NCBI RefSeq assembly: GCF_030445035.2
Contig: NC_080680.1
Location: 119,314,228-119,378,227 of the forward strand
DNA from: Dasypus novemcinctus
Taxonomy: Eukaryota; Chordata; Mammalia; Cingulata; Dasypodidae
DNA length: 64,000 nucleotides
Reading direction: 5' to 3'
Shown: positions 11,519-23,085 of the stretch, piece after piece
Layout of the letters: each line of letters starts with the position of its first letter
Numbering within the stretch: the first letter of the stretch is position 1
Notes under the pieces: generated by a model
What the model was told of the DNA's origin: nothing
Databases searched by the model: none
Seen by the model: only the letters and a program-made list of their open reading frames with translations
Made by a program: the position numbers and the translations under genes

Positions 11519-12070
11519 TAAGCTTTTGGCACTTTGAAAATCATGGAGATTTTTGTTGCAGCTGAGCACATATTCCATTTTGGTGAATGTTTCCAGTACA
11601 AACACACATACACACAAAATTGTGCATTCTGCAATTGGCGGATGAAGTGTAATTCGATAATTTGATAGTGTCATTTGAATCTTCATATCCTTACTGAATT
11701 TTTATTAAATATTTAAGTGTTCTTATTTTACCTTCACTTTTGTACAATATTTTCATATTATGTAGAATTATCTTTTGAAATTTAAAAGTTTTATTTACAG
11801 CTAAAGCATATTCCTGCATTCCCTTTTCTTGTTGCTGCCATTAATCCAGGTGAGAAGTCAGGATCATTTGTACTGTTCCATTATGTATAATATGTTGCTA
11901 TTAAGCTTATCAAGTCAATTTTTAATTTCTTATTAGAATTCCAATTCTAGAATTATGATTGTTTTTATATTCCATAATTTGCTTAAAATTCCATCTATTT
12001 ATGAATTATGTATATAATTTTTAAGTCTTTGAATATATTTATATTAACTGCACTAAAGTTCTTGCTTCTT
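11519..12070 (-). repeat. Old LINE-1 fragment, continuation of 7306-9295
   Basis: Degenerate L1 endonuclease-region sequence, minus strand (for example 'TGAATGTTTCCAGTACA' at about 11583 followed by 'TTGTGCATTCTGC'). It continues the old L1 after the MaLR insertion. Its last 84 bp (11987-12070) are repeated at 13433-13516 on the far side of the next insertion. Confidence 0.7.
11987..12070 (+). repeat. Left copy of an 84-bp direct repeat flanking an L1 insertion
   Basis: It matches 13433-13516 at about 80 of 84 positions by hand alignment (starts AATTCCATCTATTTATGAAT, ends GTTCTTGCTTCTT). The pair flanks the insertion at 12071-13432 and looks like an unusually long target-site duplication. 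Confidence 0.85.
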
Positions 12071-13432
12071 TTTTACTTTATTTTTTTATTTTTTATTTTT
12101 AAAGATACATAAATTGCAAAAATGTTACTTTAAAAAATATAAGAGGTTCCCATATACCCTACCCCCTACCCTCCACTCCTCCACATTACCAACTTCTTTC
12201 ATCATTATGGCACATTCATTGCATTTGGTGAATACATTTTGGAGCACTGCTGCACTGCATGGATTATAGTCTACATTGTAGTTTACACTCTCCCCCAATA
12301 CTTTCAGTGGGTTATGGCAGGATACATAATGTCCAGCATCCATCCCTATAGTATCATTTAGGACAACTCTAAATCCCCAAAATGCCCCTACATCAAATCT
12401 CTTCTTCCCTCTCCCTGCCCTCAGCAACTACCATGGCAAGTACCTCAGCAAATTTCTCACATCAGTACTACAGTTTCTTCCATTACTAGTCAAAATAGTT
12501 CTATAGTAGAATACCAGTAAGTCCACTCTAATCCATATTTTATTCCTCTATCCTGTGTACCCTGGGATGGTGATGTCCACTCCACCTCTATATTGGGAGG
12601 GGGCTTAGATCCCACATGGTTGATGGATGCGATTCCCCTGCTTGGAGTTGTAGCACTCTCATGTGTTGTGGTTGACCATCTTCACCTCCTTGTTAACTGA
12701 CCTGGGTAAGTCCATTGAACTGGAGAGTAGGAGTAGCAACTCTGCTGAGGCTCAGGATCCAGCTAGCACATAGCCAGTCCAGAGATTCAAGTCTCCTGAG
12801 TGTACACCATCCCCAGCGCCAACCACAGGTTCAGTAAAAGTGACAGAAGAGGCATGTGTAGAAAGTTCACATTTGAGTCCAACTCCATCACACCCAGAAG
12901 TTACAAAGTAGGGCACAATGACAAGGCCCTGAAATCCAGAGCCATCTGCCATGACTGAAGAACCTGTGTGTCTTTGTAGCCCTCAGGAACACTAGTACCT
13001 GGGGTTGTATCTACTTTGGCTGTCTCTGGGATCCTGCTGAGGCATGCATAAGCACGACCCCTCTGATGATATCCTGACTCTTTTTTGAAGACTCTTAGCC
13101 ATATATACTCATTTGTCTTTGCCATTTCCCCCTTTTATTCAACATCTTTTTCTAGTTGAATCACCTGTTAGTGATTGGTAGTAATCCCTCTGTGTCAGGG
13201 AGGCTCATCCCCAGGAGTCTTGTCCCATGCTGGGGGGAAGGTAATGCATTTATATGCTGAGTTTGGCTTAGAGAGTGGCCACATTTGAGCAGCATGGAGG
13301 CTCTCAGGAGGTAACACTTAGGCACCCTGCAGCTCTAGGCCTAGTTCAAATTTCAGGCACAGAGGCTCATGAGCATAGTCATCAGTATCAAGTGCTCATA
13401 TTGGACCATCTTTCTTCACTGGTGTTTGTCCT
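12071..13432 (-). mobile_element. 5'-truncated LINE-1 consisting only of 3' UTR
   Basis: Minus-strand insertion with a T-rich tail at its left end (12069-12105). It then holds 1.3 kb co-linear with the 3' UTRs of L1-C (34255-35600) and L1-D (53365-54700). No ORF2 sequence was copied, showing that this L1 type has a 3' UTR longer than 1.3 kb. It is flanked by 84-bp direct repeats. Confidence 0.85.
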
Positions 13433-13516
13433 AATTCCATCTATTTATGAATTATGCGTATAATTTTTAACTCCTTGAATATATTTATATTAACTGCACT
13501 AAAGTTCTTGCTTCTT
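13433..13516 (+). repeat. Right copy of the 84-bp direct repeat
   Basis: Partner of 11987-12070, with four substitutions by eye. After it, at 13517, the old flanking sequence resumes. Confidence 0.85.
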
Positions 13517-14250
13517 GATCACAATATGTGAGTTCCCTCTGTTTTGACTTCTATTGATGATTTTTTTGTTCTGGAGAATTGGTCACATTTTTCTGTTTGT
13601 TTTTTGTTTGTTTGTTTGTTTGTTTTTTGCATGTGTAGTGATTTTTTATTGGGTACTAAACATTATGACTGATATGTGTAAAGACTGTATTCTATTATGT
13701 TCCCAGGAAGAGTGAGCTTTTGTTTTAAGGCTGGACCCATAAGTCAATCTCTGCCTCCCCTGCTAAAATTTCTACTCATTTTTTTAAGCTTCTACCTGCT
13801 ACAGTTGGCCAAACTTCCTGTGTTCTCCTCATGCATTCATAGGTTAAGCATGAGTTTTGTGAATTTTAGGTGAATTTTGAATACAGATATCTGGGGTCCA
13901 TTTTTCCTGTGGTTTCCTCCCTCCCAACATTTCCCTCTTAATTTTCTGCCTTATTTTTTAACCACAACTTTGTCCTCTGACCTCAAACCAGTGAGCCTAA
14001 AGCTTTCTTCCCTCAGAGCTGTCTTCAACTGAAGAGTGTCTTCTGTCAAAAAGCCACAAATACAACTTTTACATGTAGCATTTCATACTTCAATGGGAGA
14101 TTACTCTCTTCTGTTGTTTGCTAGTAGTTTCAAATTTCAAATAGATTTGCTTTCCTAGTTGTTGTTTGTTTTCCTCTGTGGTAGTGTTGGCACTAACAAG
14201 CTATGCTGCCATTACCCCAAAGACTGTTAGAAGCTAGATATACTCTTTTT
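13517..14250 (-). repeat. Probable old LINE-1 remainder (5' part)
   Basis: AT-rich, gene-free sequence that continues the interrupted old L1. The segment around 13620-13680 (TTTTTATTGGGTACTAAAC) resembles the 5' part of ancient mammalian L1s. A (TTTG)n run lies at 13595-13628. The family call is tentative. Confidence 0.4.
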
Positions 14251-14689
14251 TGTTCACTGTCTCTTGAATGATTTGAGTTTATTAATGATAAATCTGTGTT
14301 GTTTGTATTAACTGTTAAAGTATATCAAGTCTTATTTCTTATTTTTATCTACCTGTGCATTTCTGTTTCCTATTGGTATGTTTTGCTTAGAGCTTTTGAT
14401 TAATGACTATTTGATGTAAACGTAATTACCAATTTTGTTATTTAGCTTCTTTAATATAGGGATGAGAGAACCAGAGTTATGAACAATCTCACCAGTGAAC
14501 TCTATATTTGCGTAAGTGGTGCATCTGCATAGATTTCTCTACCATGAAGAAGCACGTTGTGGGTGTCTCTGACTTCTTTCCTAGAGCTGACATGCATCAT
14601 GTCAGGAAAAAGTTTCCCCCTGACTTACTGCTTGGGTCAGCCACAGCATAAACCCTTTCAACTTCCTTTGCAATTATTTTGTCCAAAGT

Positions 14690-15140
14690 TTAAACAAGGT
14701 ATTGTTTACCACAAAATCATAAAATCCCCCATTGCATGTATACAGTTCAGTGAGCTTTAGTAAATGTATACAATTGTGCAACCTTCACCATAATCCAGTT
14801 TTAGAACACTTCCATCGCCCCTAAAATTCCTTACATCCAGCTTTGCAGACAATCCTCTCTCCCACCACCAACTCAAAGCAAATATTAATCTGATTTTCAT
14901 CTCTATAGTTTTCTAGAAATTTCACATAAATAAAATCACACACAATATGTGCTCTGTTATGTCTACATTCTTTCACTTAAAATATTTTTGATATTCACCC
15001 ATATTTTTGCATCAGTAGTCTGTTCCTTTTTGTTATGGGGTAGTATTCCATTACAATGATATATCACATGCACCAGTTGATGGACACTTCAGTTGTTTCC
15101 AAGTTTGAGGTTTTCTTTTTTAAATACTATTGCTCGTATT
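14690..15140 (-). repeat. Ancient L1 3'-end fragment (L1M-like)
   Basis: It matches the familiar ancient L1 3' end read in antisense: 'GTATACAGTTCAGTGAG', 'TGTGCAACCTTCACCATAAT', 'TTTCACATAAATAAAATCA' and 'AGTATTCCATTACA' in the expected order. Degenerate and non-coding. Confidence 0.75.
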
Positions 15141-18100
15141 TTCAAATGTTGTACATGTGGTAAAGAGACACCAGAGCTATCCTTGTGGTCTGATATAATA
15201 GTTCTCATTACCTCTCCAAATTATAAGATGTTTTGTGGAATTCTGATTTTATCTTCCACTTACTTTCCAAAAATAATAAGAAATTCTCAAGAGAATTAAT
15301 AGGAAGTAGGTACATTCATTCAGTTTTGTGGCTGAAATTTTCTGGGTATAAATGGTACCCTTCCTTCCCAGGAAGAATTTTTGTAACATTGTATTTGTAT
15401 GTTTTTTTAAAATAACCTTCGGAATCTGTGAGGAGAGGAAATTTACTAAATTGCTGTTTCTCTGAAAGTCCTTACTTCAGTTTTTCCCCAAAATCAATAA
15501 GCAAAATTCTTCATGCCTTATTTTTCTAAAATGCCATTAAGATTATATAAATCACAGCCTGATTCAACTCTCCAATAAAACTTAAAGAATATTACATTCC
15601 AGTAAATAGTTTGTATCACTAAGAAACTATGCATTGACAGGTCTAGCTCACACTATAGACCATTAACTTACAGTATTACTACATACCTTCTTTCATCTGT
15701 CAAATAGCGGTTTTCTGACAAGATGTACATCAAAATGGTAGTTCAGCAACTCCAGAAAACCTCCTCATCTGATTTTCCACTTTGGCAGAGCAACTCTGGA
15801 AAACCACCTTTTTCTAACCCTAAGAACCAAAACCATTAACAATTGAATAGCATGGCCTCAGATGGAAACCACCATAAACAACACATCTAAAACTCGTGCT
15901 TGATGTTGACACTCAAAACTCAGAACAAATCACACCATGCAGGATTTATATGACGTATAAATTGAAGGAAAATTAGGGCCTAGATTTTTCACATAGAAAT
16001 TTCAAGATCCAATTTTTCAGTGTTTTGCAGACTCCATTTATGCTGTGATGTACAGAAATAATCACTGGAATAACTGATTTATTTCAGAAACAAAACATTA
16101 TTTATATCCACCTTTTATCTCTTAAATTGTAATTTCTTGGGATATGTGAAGTTTTAGCCAACTATCCTGAATTATTCTGTGCTTCGACTGTGTGCCACAG
16201 AATAAAAATCACTGCAAAATTATTATATGTATTATAGCAGCAACTGTAGGTGTGATTTTTACAAAGGAAACATATCCTGAACTTACGTAAATTTTTCTCT
16301 AGAAACAAGATTCCATTAAAATGAGAGATGTTAGTTAGTTCTTAATTTATGTGTTTTATTTTCCCTATCTAAGCATAGATGATTATAAAGTCGACCATAA
16401 TGTCTTCTTTTTCTTGTACTGAAGAAAGAATGTCAGTATAGATTTATATACATATATATATAAATTATATGCCTGTGTACAGTTGTCTCAATAAAAAATG
16501 AAAGCATTATCAAATGCATTATTTTTGTGTTGTAGAAATTCAAATAAAACAAAGCAAAAATATAATTTATTCTCAATTGCTTGCAGAATCACAGTTCCTT
16601 CTCAAACACCTCCTGCTTAAAGTGTAAACCTAAACTGCTCAGATCACCTACACCATCCAGAGAATGTCTTATGTTTCATTCTGCCTATCGTTAGCAATCA
16701 TTCTGCTGTGGCAAATACTTCTTAATGAATTTTCAGTCTCAAGTATTTATTCGATCCTTAAAGAAAATTTAAGTAAGGCTAAAGGGAAATATATCAGTCA
16801 TGCCATTTAGACAAAAGCAAAAATGGATAAGGGGCTTTTCAGTGTGACTTGCTCCTTTATCCTATACTGGGAGATAACTGATGAGTTTGAGAAAATGAGG
16901 AATAAATTATTCTGGCAGTAGTTGGGTAGAATCTAAGTTGTGAAAAACTCCTTTCCCCCATTTTACTTCACCCCATATATGCAGCTGTCCAGATTATTCT
17001 ACCTATCCAGCTTTTTTTTTCTGCAGTTTACTGTGGAAGATAATTGAGAATGGCTTACACTTCTCATTTTCCAATGCCTTGCAATTTTCTTATCTGCAGG
17101 TTAGAAGCTAGAAAATCAAAGCTTCCTCTCTTATGCTCTCTTAGAGCTCAAGGTCCCCACGTGGCCTAGCGTCTACCAAACAGATGGTCATCCGAGATTG
17201 TGCAGGGATGAAGGAACCTTGAGCATTGTAACATGAGCTGGGTCTTAAAGCATATGCCCAGGAGTGCACACATCCTTTTGACTCACACTTATTGGCTCAC
17301 ATTTATTTTACAAGAGCAAGTCATCTGGCCTAGCCTTCATCACTTGTGTAGCGTATAAATGCCCCCAGGAGGGGCAGCACATATTTGAGAGCAATAACAT
17401 CGTACTTTAAGGAGGAGAACAGCACAATTTTATTTATTTATATCAGGGAATAGATTATAGGGAAACAAAAATGGGAGAGTGAAGCTAGATAAGAAATTTT
17501 TCCAATGTCCAAGTAAGCTATGATCGTGGCTTCTACAGAGCATTTGGAAGTAGAGAGAATGTGACGTGTTTTGGTGGTAGAGTCAACATGACTGGCTGAT
17601 GGATTAGATACTGAGGATCAAGGAAAGGAATTATTCAAAGATGATTCCTCCTGCTTTATTTCACCAATGATGATCAGTGTGAACCCAAGAAAAGTTAGAA
17701 TCCAGGAATGGTGATTCACCATGAAGGAGAATCAAGTAATTCTTTCCATAACTATCACATCCAAGGTACCAGGAGAAGATAAATTTACATGATGTGCCAC
17801 CCCACGCATTAAGGAACATACAATACCTAGATTGTATAAATTGATACAGGGCCACAAAATTTATTTCGTTAGCATATTGTAATGCTGATAATAACATGTA
17901 AAGGAGAAAGCACCAATAAGGGGAAAATGCAGCCTAACTATAATTTCAATGTAGATTTCTTTGAAAAGTCTAAATTCAGACTTAGCAAATTAAAATCCAA
18001 AGATTCTGAAAATAATGCATAATGACCAAATAGTGTGTAATCCATGAAGACAAGTATGATTCAAAATATAGGAAATCACTAAATAATCACAGAAAGAGGT

Positions 18101-18490
18101 TAGAAATGTGAATCATATTACCCCTCTCTCTCTTATGACATATACCAAAATCTCTGTTCTTGGAATTTCTTCCCAGAAGTTTCACCTAACTGGGCTGTTA
18201 GGCTAAAACAATGCGATTCAATTACTTTCCACTCAATTTTTCCCAGTCTTTTCTCTAGTGAGTAATTTATAACTCAGTGATCTCCAATCTAATTGACTCT
18301 CAGTTTAATGGTCCCCAAATTTTTCCACACAGGATTAATTACCTTAGGGGAATTCCACAGGCAAGGCAATGAGTGCTTTTGGATTGTTTCATTTAATGTT
18401 TCTTGCTTCTTTTATTCACAATCAACAGTGGATGAGAAAGGTAGAGATAAGAACATTATTGTAAAAATCAAAGGCCACAAACTACTTACA
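15141..18490. other. AT-rich DNA without recognised features
   Basis: No convincing ORF, exon, RNA gene or young repeat. Open frames are under 80 codons and have no recognisable content. A short TA/CA run lies at about 16449-16463. Old unrecognised repeats may be present. Confidence 0.5.
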
Positions 18491-19664
18491 ACTAATTGAA
18501 GTTATTTACTTCCATCATTTATTCACTCAGTAAATGTTTCAGTTTTTCTAATATGTTCCAAACACTGTGCTAGGAAGTGAGAGTGAAAGTTCTTCAAGTT
18601 CTTAAAGAATTTTTTTCTTTATAGGTATATTATTTTAAAAGTCTATCCATATAAACATAGGGTAGATATATATAAGAAAAAAAAACAATAAATAACAAGG
18701 CCCAAGTTAACAGAAAACAAAAATTCACAAGATATTTTGATTGCTAGAAGTTTGGGATGTGATAACATAGCCAAGTGGTTGGCTGATAATCTTGTATGCA
18801 GACCACGTAAGTACAACATGGACAGAGGGTACTAAGAGTAGAAAATAGAGAACAGAACCTTTTCCCAATTTGTCTTTGTATCATTTGTGGTTCTAGCAGG
18901 AAACAGATGGTACATACTTAATTATGATTATTCATAGAGGATTTAATAAAGTGACTAATTGCAAAGATGTAAACGGGGTACAGGAAGCACCTCCCGGAGG
19001 TTGTTCCCAACTCCAGATCCAGGAGACCTGGGGAGGGGGTCATCCAATAGTTCTGGAGAAAGGACTGCAGAGGTGGAAGCCAGCCTGAGACAAGCCAACA
19101 GGGAAGCAATCTGGAGGAAAAAATATCCAGACCTCACCTTCCATTTCCCCACCAATCTCCTACTTGGCTCCCCATTGGCCAAATCCAGCTAGAAATCAGA
19201 GCAAATGTTAAAGAAGTTACTACAGACTAGCCCATGCAAAACAGAGAAGTTGAGCGAGGAGACCTGGAGGGAAAAAAGAAAAAGGGAAGATATCCACCCA
19301 AGTCTTCTCAAATATGATGTAATTAAAGAAAAACAATTAAGTGTATAACTAAGTACTATCATTATGAAATCCCATAGAACAGTTGCATCATAACACATGA
19401 CCGATGCTCTAAGCAGAGTTCATAAAACAGCACAGGATACCTTTCTAACTCCAGGAATTCCACAGGGTGAATTCAGTCTTCTCAGTCCTCTTTACTTCCC
19501 CCTCACCCTGTTAGAGACGCCCTCTTGGCACAGGAGTCCTCCCTTCAACTGCCACCGAAAAGCAGTTACTTCAGAAAAATCAGGCATGTGATCAAGCTAG
19601 AGAACTTGTATGGGAGAGCTGACAGACCCAGAGAGTCAGGGAAGAGGCCCTCTGCCTGTTCTTC
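18491..19664. other. Probable ancient repeat debris, no gene
   Basis: Around 18515-18590 lies the 'attcactcagtaaatg...cactgtgctagg' motif of an ancient mammalian interspersed repeat, which also appears diverged near 23410, 29095 and 58240. The segment 18890-19130 ('ttctagcaggaaacagatgg...') resembles another ancient repeat. I could not name either family with confidence. No gene is visible. Confidence 0.35.
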
Positions 19665-19945
19665 TTCTTTTATTTATTTATTAAGATTCCACACCCCCAC
19701 CCCCCACTTATTTTGCACTGGCTGTCTGCTCCCTGTCTTCTGTGTCTGCTTGTCTTCTCTTTAGGTGGCACTGGGAACTGATCCTGGGAGCTCCCGGAGT
19801 GGGAGAGAGGATCTGGATCTTTTGTGCCACGTCAGCTCCCTGGTGTGCTGTGTCTCTGTCTCTCCTCTGTGTCTCTTTTTGTTGCCTGTGCTTCTAATGC
19901 TGGCCAAAGCAGCCGCCTCCCTAAGACATGACGGCTCTGCTTTCA
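19665..19945 (-). repeat. Older tRNA-derived SINE, DAS-I/II-like
   Basis: Minus-strand SINE with its A-rich tail read as TTTATTTATTTATTAAG at the left end. The body contains 'TTTAGGTGGCACTGGGAAC', 'CCACGTCAGCTCCCTGG' and 'TCTGTGTCTCTTTTTGTTG', the layout of older armadillo DAS SINEs as opposed to DAS-III. It is more diverged than the DAS-III copies. The right boundary is uncertain. Confidence 0.55.
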
Positions 19946-20139
19946 GACCCAGCCTCCCCCTCCCCAGTGCCTTCAGCTTAAATGCCGGCTGGTGCCGGCT
20001 GAAATGACGCTTCTAAGTTTGATGGGGACCAATACCCGAGCCTGAGGTCTTAGGTCAAGGATGTTTCCTACAAAAATGGGTTAAGTTCACCCCGCAGTCT
20101 GCCTTGGGCACAGGCCTGCCCCAGGTTCCCTGCTTTCTA

Positions 20140-20342
20140 GGTGAAGAGCCACTTCTTTTATTTTCAGTCCATTAACTTTTAACACATGTATTGACGTAGT
20201 TGGATTCAACTATACCATTTTATAACTTGTTTTACACTTGCTCCCTGTTTTTTGTTTAATTTCGCCCTTCTCTTGGATGATTTATTTTTAGACTTTCATT
20301 TTAATGTTTCATCGTTGTTTTTTTATCCATACCTCCTTGCAA
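20140..20342 (-). repeat. Old LINE-1 fragment, left of the GC-rich block
   Basis: Degenerate inter-ORF/ORF1-region sequence of an ancient L1, minus strand ('CAGTCCATTAACTTTTAACA', 'CTTGGATGATTTATTTTTAG', 'TTTTATCCATACCTCCTTG'). The same old L1 resumes near 21016. Confidence 0.65.
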
Positions 20343-21015
20343 GGAAGCGGGTGCGCAGTTCAACTTCCTGGGGCGCTGAGCCAGGCCCCGTGACAAGTGC
20401 GGGCCCGCGGAGCACTCGCTCGCTTCGTACCACCAGCGCCCCCGGTGGCTGCGCTGCGGGACCGCACCCTGGGCCGGCCCAGTTCCGGGGCTCGCGCCCC
20501 ACGGCCCGGGCGCCTTTGGCCTCCCGCCCCCTGCCAGCTCTGCGGCGCCGCGGGCTCTGGGCAGTGGCCGCAGCCGGAGGTCGTTGCCCCACGAGCCCGG
20601 CCTCCCCACGCGCGCCCGAGCGCCGAGGCGGTTGCGGGGTGGCTAGGGGCCCGGCCCTGCGTTAGGCCCGCGGCGCCGCGTGCCCTGGGGACGGCCCCGG
20701 GCTCCTGCCCGCCGCGCTCCGTCCGCCCGCGGGCTGCGCCGTCTGGGCGGCCGCTGTCAGCGGTGAACGGTGAACCTCCTGCTCCTCAGCCTCGGGCCTC
20801 GTCCCAGCAGCCGCAGCCTTGGTCATCCCATCCGTCGCGGGGCTGCTGTCCTCTGCAGGGTCCCTCCCCTCCCCTGTGGTCTCCCAGTGGCCTGGGGCGG
20901 GGAGGGGGGCGAGGGGCCGGGAGGGGAGCCTGGGCACAAACACCTCCTGCGTCGGCCTCGGGGGCGCTGAACTCTGCGGGCACAACCAATTCCTTTTTGT
21001 TTTTCTCCTCTAAAT
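20343..21015. other. Unexplained CpG-rich block inserted in an old L1
   Basis: About 0.67 kb of very GC-rich, CpG-dense DNA with abrupt AT-rich edges; old L1 sequence lies on both sides. I see no TG...CA LTR ends, poly(A) tail or clear target duplication. Long open frames exist on both strands (for example plus 20397-21083), but they overlap in several frames, as expected when stops are rare, and carry no known domain. It could be a retrocopied GC-rich first exon, an LTR of an unknown family or an orphan CpG island. Retention of CpG suggests it is young or unmethylated in the germ line. Confidence 0.6.
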
Positions 21016-21780
21016 CGGTATGTTTTAATTACACCTACATACCTTTGTGCTTTGCTGAATATGAACAGGTGGGCGGTTTTTGATGGTTGGTCAGTTTGTT
21101 TTTTTCTTGTTGAACTTATTATTTTGGTTTACATTATGGTTTATTTTTTTTTAATTTCTTAAATTAAAAAATCACACGGAATGTTACATTAAAAAACAAA
21201 ACAAAAAACATAAGAGGTTCCCATATAACCCACTCCCCACTCCCCACCACATCATTTTTGTAAATTGTATTTTTTTAAACTTTAAAGATACGTCTTCTAG
21301 TCTCTATGGTTTCTAACAAATCAATTTTTCCCAGTTTATGATATGTCCAGGTTTTCCCTGTCAAGACTGTCTTTTATCTTTGGATTGCAGCAATTTGACG
21401 CTTATGCACTGGTAGGCTTTATTGTCTCCAAATTCATCTACATTGGGTTTTGCTAAACCTTAATCTGTAAATTTGTATCTGTCCCCAAATCGAGTCATTT
21501 TCTGGCTATCACTAAGTAATGTTTCTGTCCCATTCTCTCTTTGCTAGGAAACTTCCCAAATCTTAGATCTTTAGAAATCCCTGAGGCACTGTTCATTTTT
21601 TCAAATCTATGTTTTCTTTCAGATTTGAGAATTCCTAATGATTTATTTTTAAGTTCACTGATTCTTCCCCCATCATCTCCATTATTTTCTTAAAAGCATC
21701 CAGTGAATTTTTATCACAGATAATGAATTCTTTCAGTATTAAAATTTATTTCACTTTTATATTTTCCTTTTCTTTACCGA
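21016..21780 (-). repeat. Old LINE-1 fragment, right of the GC-rich block
   Basis: Continuation of the ancient L1. 'TACACCTACATACCTTTGTG' near 21029 follows the expected L1 order, and 'CTGTAAATTTGTATCTGTC', 'CCTGAGGCACTGTTCATTTT' and 'AGTTCACTGATTCTTCC' match the ORF1 region of old L1s. It is interrupted by a small L1 3' end at 21140-21258. Confidence 0.65.
21140..21258 (-). mobile_element. Very short L1 3'-end insertion
   Basis: Minus-strand L1 3' terminus. A T/A-rich tail is followed by 'ACATAAGAGGTTCCCATATA' and 'CCCACTCC', identical in layout to the 3' ends of L1-C, L1-D and the copy at 12071. Only about 100 bp were copied. Confidence 0.75.
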
Positions 21781-22061
21781 GGTTTCTTTTCTATTCACTA
21801 CCTTTTCTTTACCTTGCTAAACATAGAGTATTGCCCATCAATATATATATTTTATAGAAAACATGTTTGCAATCTAAGTTAAGAAAAAGTTACATCATTT
21901 TTTAAAAAATCAAATTCTTGGTTACTAGTGGAATTAGGGCATCTTTCTCTATTTTATTTTTATCAAGTAGAACAATTTGAGTTATTTTCATTTGAATTGA
22001 ATAAAAACAGCTGGTGTGGAAAGGGGTAGGTTAGGAGATGAGCATGTTTGATCTCTGTTGC
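21781..22061. other. AT-rich DNA without recognised features
   Basis: A short spacer between the old L1 and the tandem duplication. No gene or repeat recognised. Confidence 0.4.
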
Positions 22062-22602
22062 ACTGATTGTTCCAGTTATTTAGGATGAGATGGCATTGGG
22101 TTACTTACTAAGCACTTACAAAATGTATTGAAAGATAATTTTAAGTGATAAGGACCAAGAGAGTGAAAAAGTAAATGTCAAAAAACACCCATTGAAATTC
22201 TACTTATAATGTAAAAAGCTAAATATCTAAAGAGATATACCCATTTAAAATATTATATAGAATTTTTTAAAAGGTAATAATAATATGAAGACACATGAAC
22301 AATTGTTATAATGTATGAAAAAATCTAAAAAGTCAAACTGATTGTTCCAGTTATTTAGGATGAGATGGCATTGGATTACTTACTAAACACTTACAAAATA
22401 TATTAAAAGATAATTTTAAGTGATAAGGACCCAGAGAGTGAAAAAATGTCAAAAAATACCCATTGAAATTCTACTTATAATGTAAAAAGCTATCTAAAGA
22501 GATACACCCATTTAAAATAATATTATATAGAATTTTTAATGTAACAAGAATGTGAAGACACGTGAATAGTTACAATGTATGAAAAAGTTTAAAATGTCGA
22601 AA
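22062..22602 (+). repeat. Local tandem duplication, unit about 275 bp
   Basis: Unit 1 (22062-22336) and unit 2 (22337-22602) both begin ACTGATTGTTCCAGTTATTT and stay co-linear to 'gaaaaa..ttaaaa.gtc'. They differ by scattered substitutions and small indels, so the duplication is old but clear. The unit is AT-rich, non-coding and matches no family I recognise. Confidence 0.9.
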
Positions 22603-22639
22603 AAAAATAGTATCTACAACATGGTTACAATCCTGTAAA

Positions 22640-22721
22640 ATTATGTCACCAGATGAATGAGGACTGAAAGAAAACTAATAATTATGTCACCAGGTAGATG
22701 AGGACTGAAAGAAAACTAATA
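22640..22721 (+). repeat. 41-bp tandem duplication
   Basis: The unit ATTATGTCACCAG...AAAACTAATA occurs at 22640-22680 and again at 22681-22721 with three or so differences. The second unit directly abuts an L1 3' end. Confidence 0.9.
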
Positions 22722-22724
22722 AAA

Positions 22725-23085
22725 ATTGGGCAGTGGCCACCAGAATTTCTGAGGGATGGGACAGGGAAGAATAGGTGTAATATGGGGACATTTTCAGAAC
22801 ATCGGAGTTGTCCTGCAGGACATTGCAGTGACGGATACAGGCCATTGTATATTTTGTCATAACCTACAAAATTGTGCAAGCCTGAGTGTAAACTATAATA
22901 TAAATTGTAATCCATGGTAAGCAATACTTCAATATGTGTTCATCAACTGTAACAAATGTATCACACTAATAATGGATGTTGATTTGGGAAGGAATGGGAA
23001 GGGGAAGGAGTGGGATATATGGCAGTCCCCTATATTTTTTCTGTAACAATTATTTATCTAAAACTTCTTTAAAAATAAATTTAAA
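22725..23085 (+). mobile_element. 5'-truncated L1 3' end, plus strand
   Basis: The sequence 'GGGCAGTGGCCACCAGAATT' through 'AACTGTAACAAATGTATCAC' to an A-rich tail (AAAAATAAATTTAAAAAATT) matches the terminal 3' UTR of the long-UTR L1s in sense orientation. About 360 bp. No clear target duplication was found. Confidence 0.8.

Noticed and set aside
20397-21083. 228-codon frame in the CpG-rich block as a possible gene.
   Set aside because: Several overlapping frames are open on both strands because stops are rare in GC-rich DNA, and the composition is low-complexity Ala/Pro/Arg.
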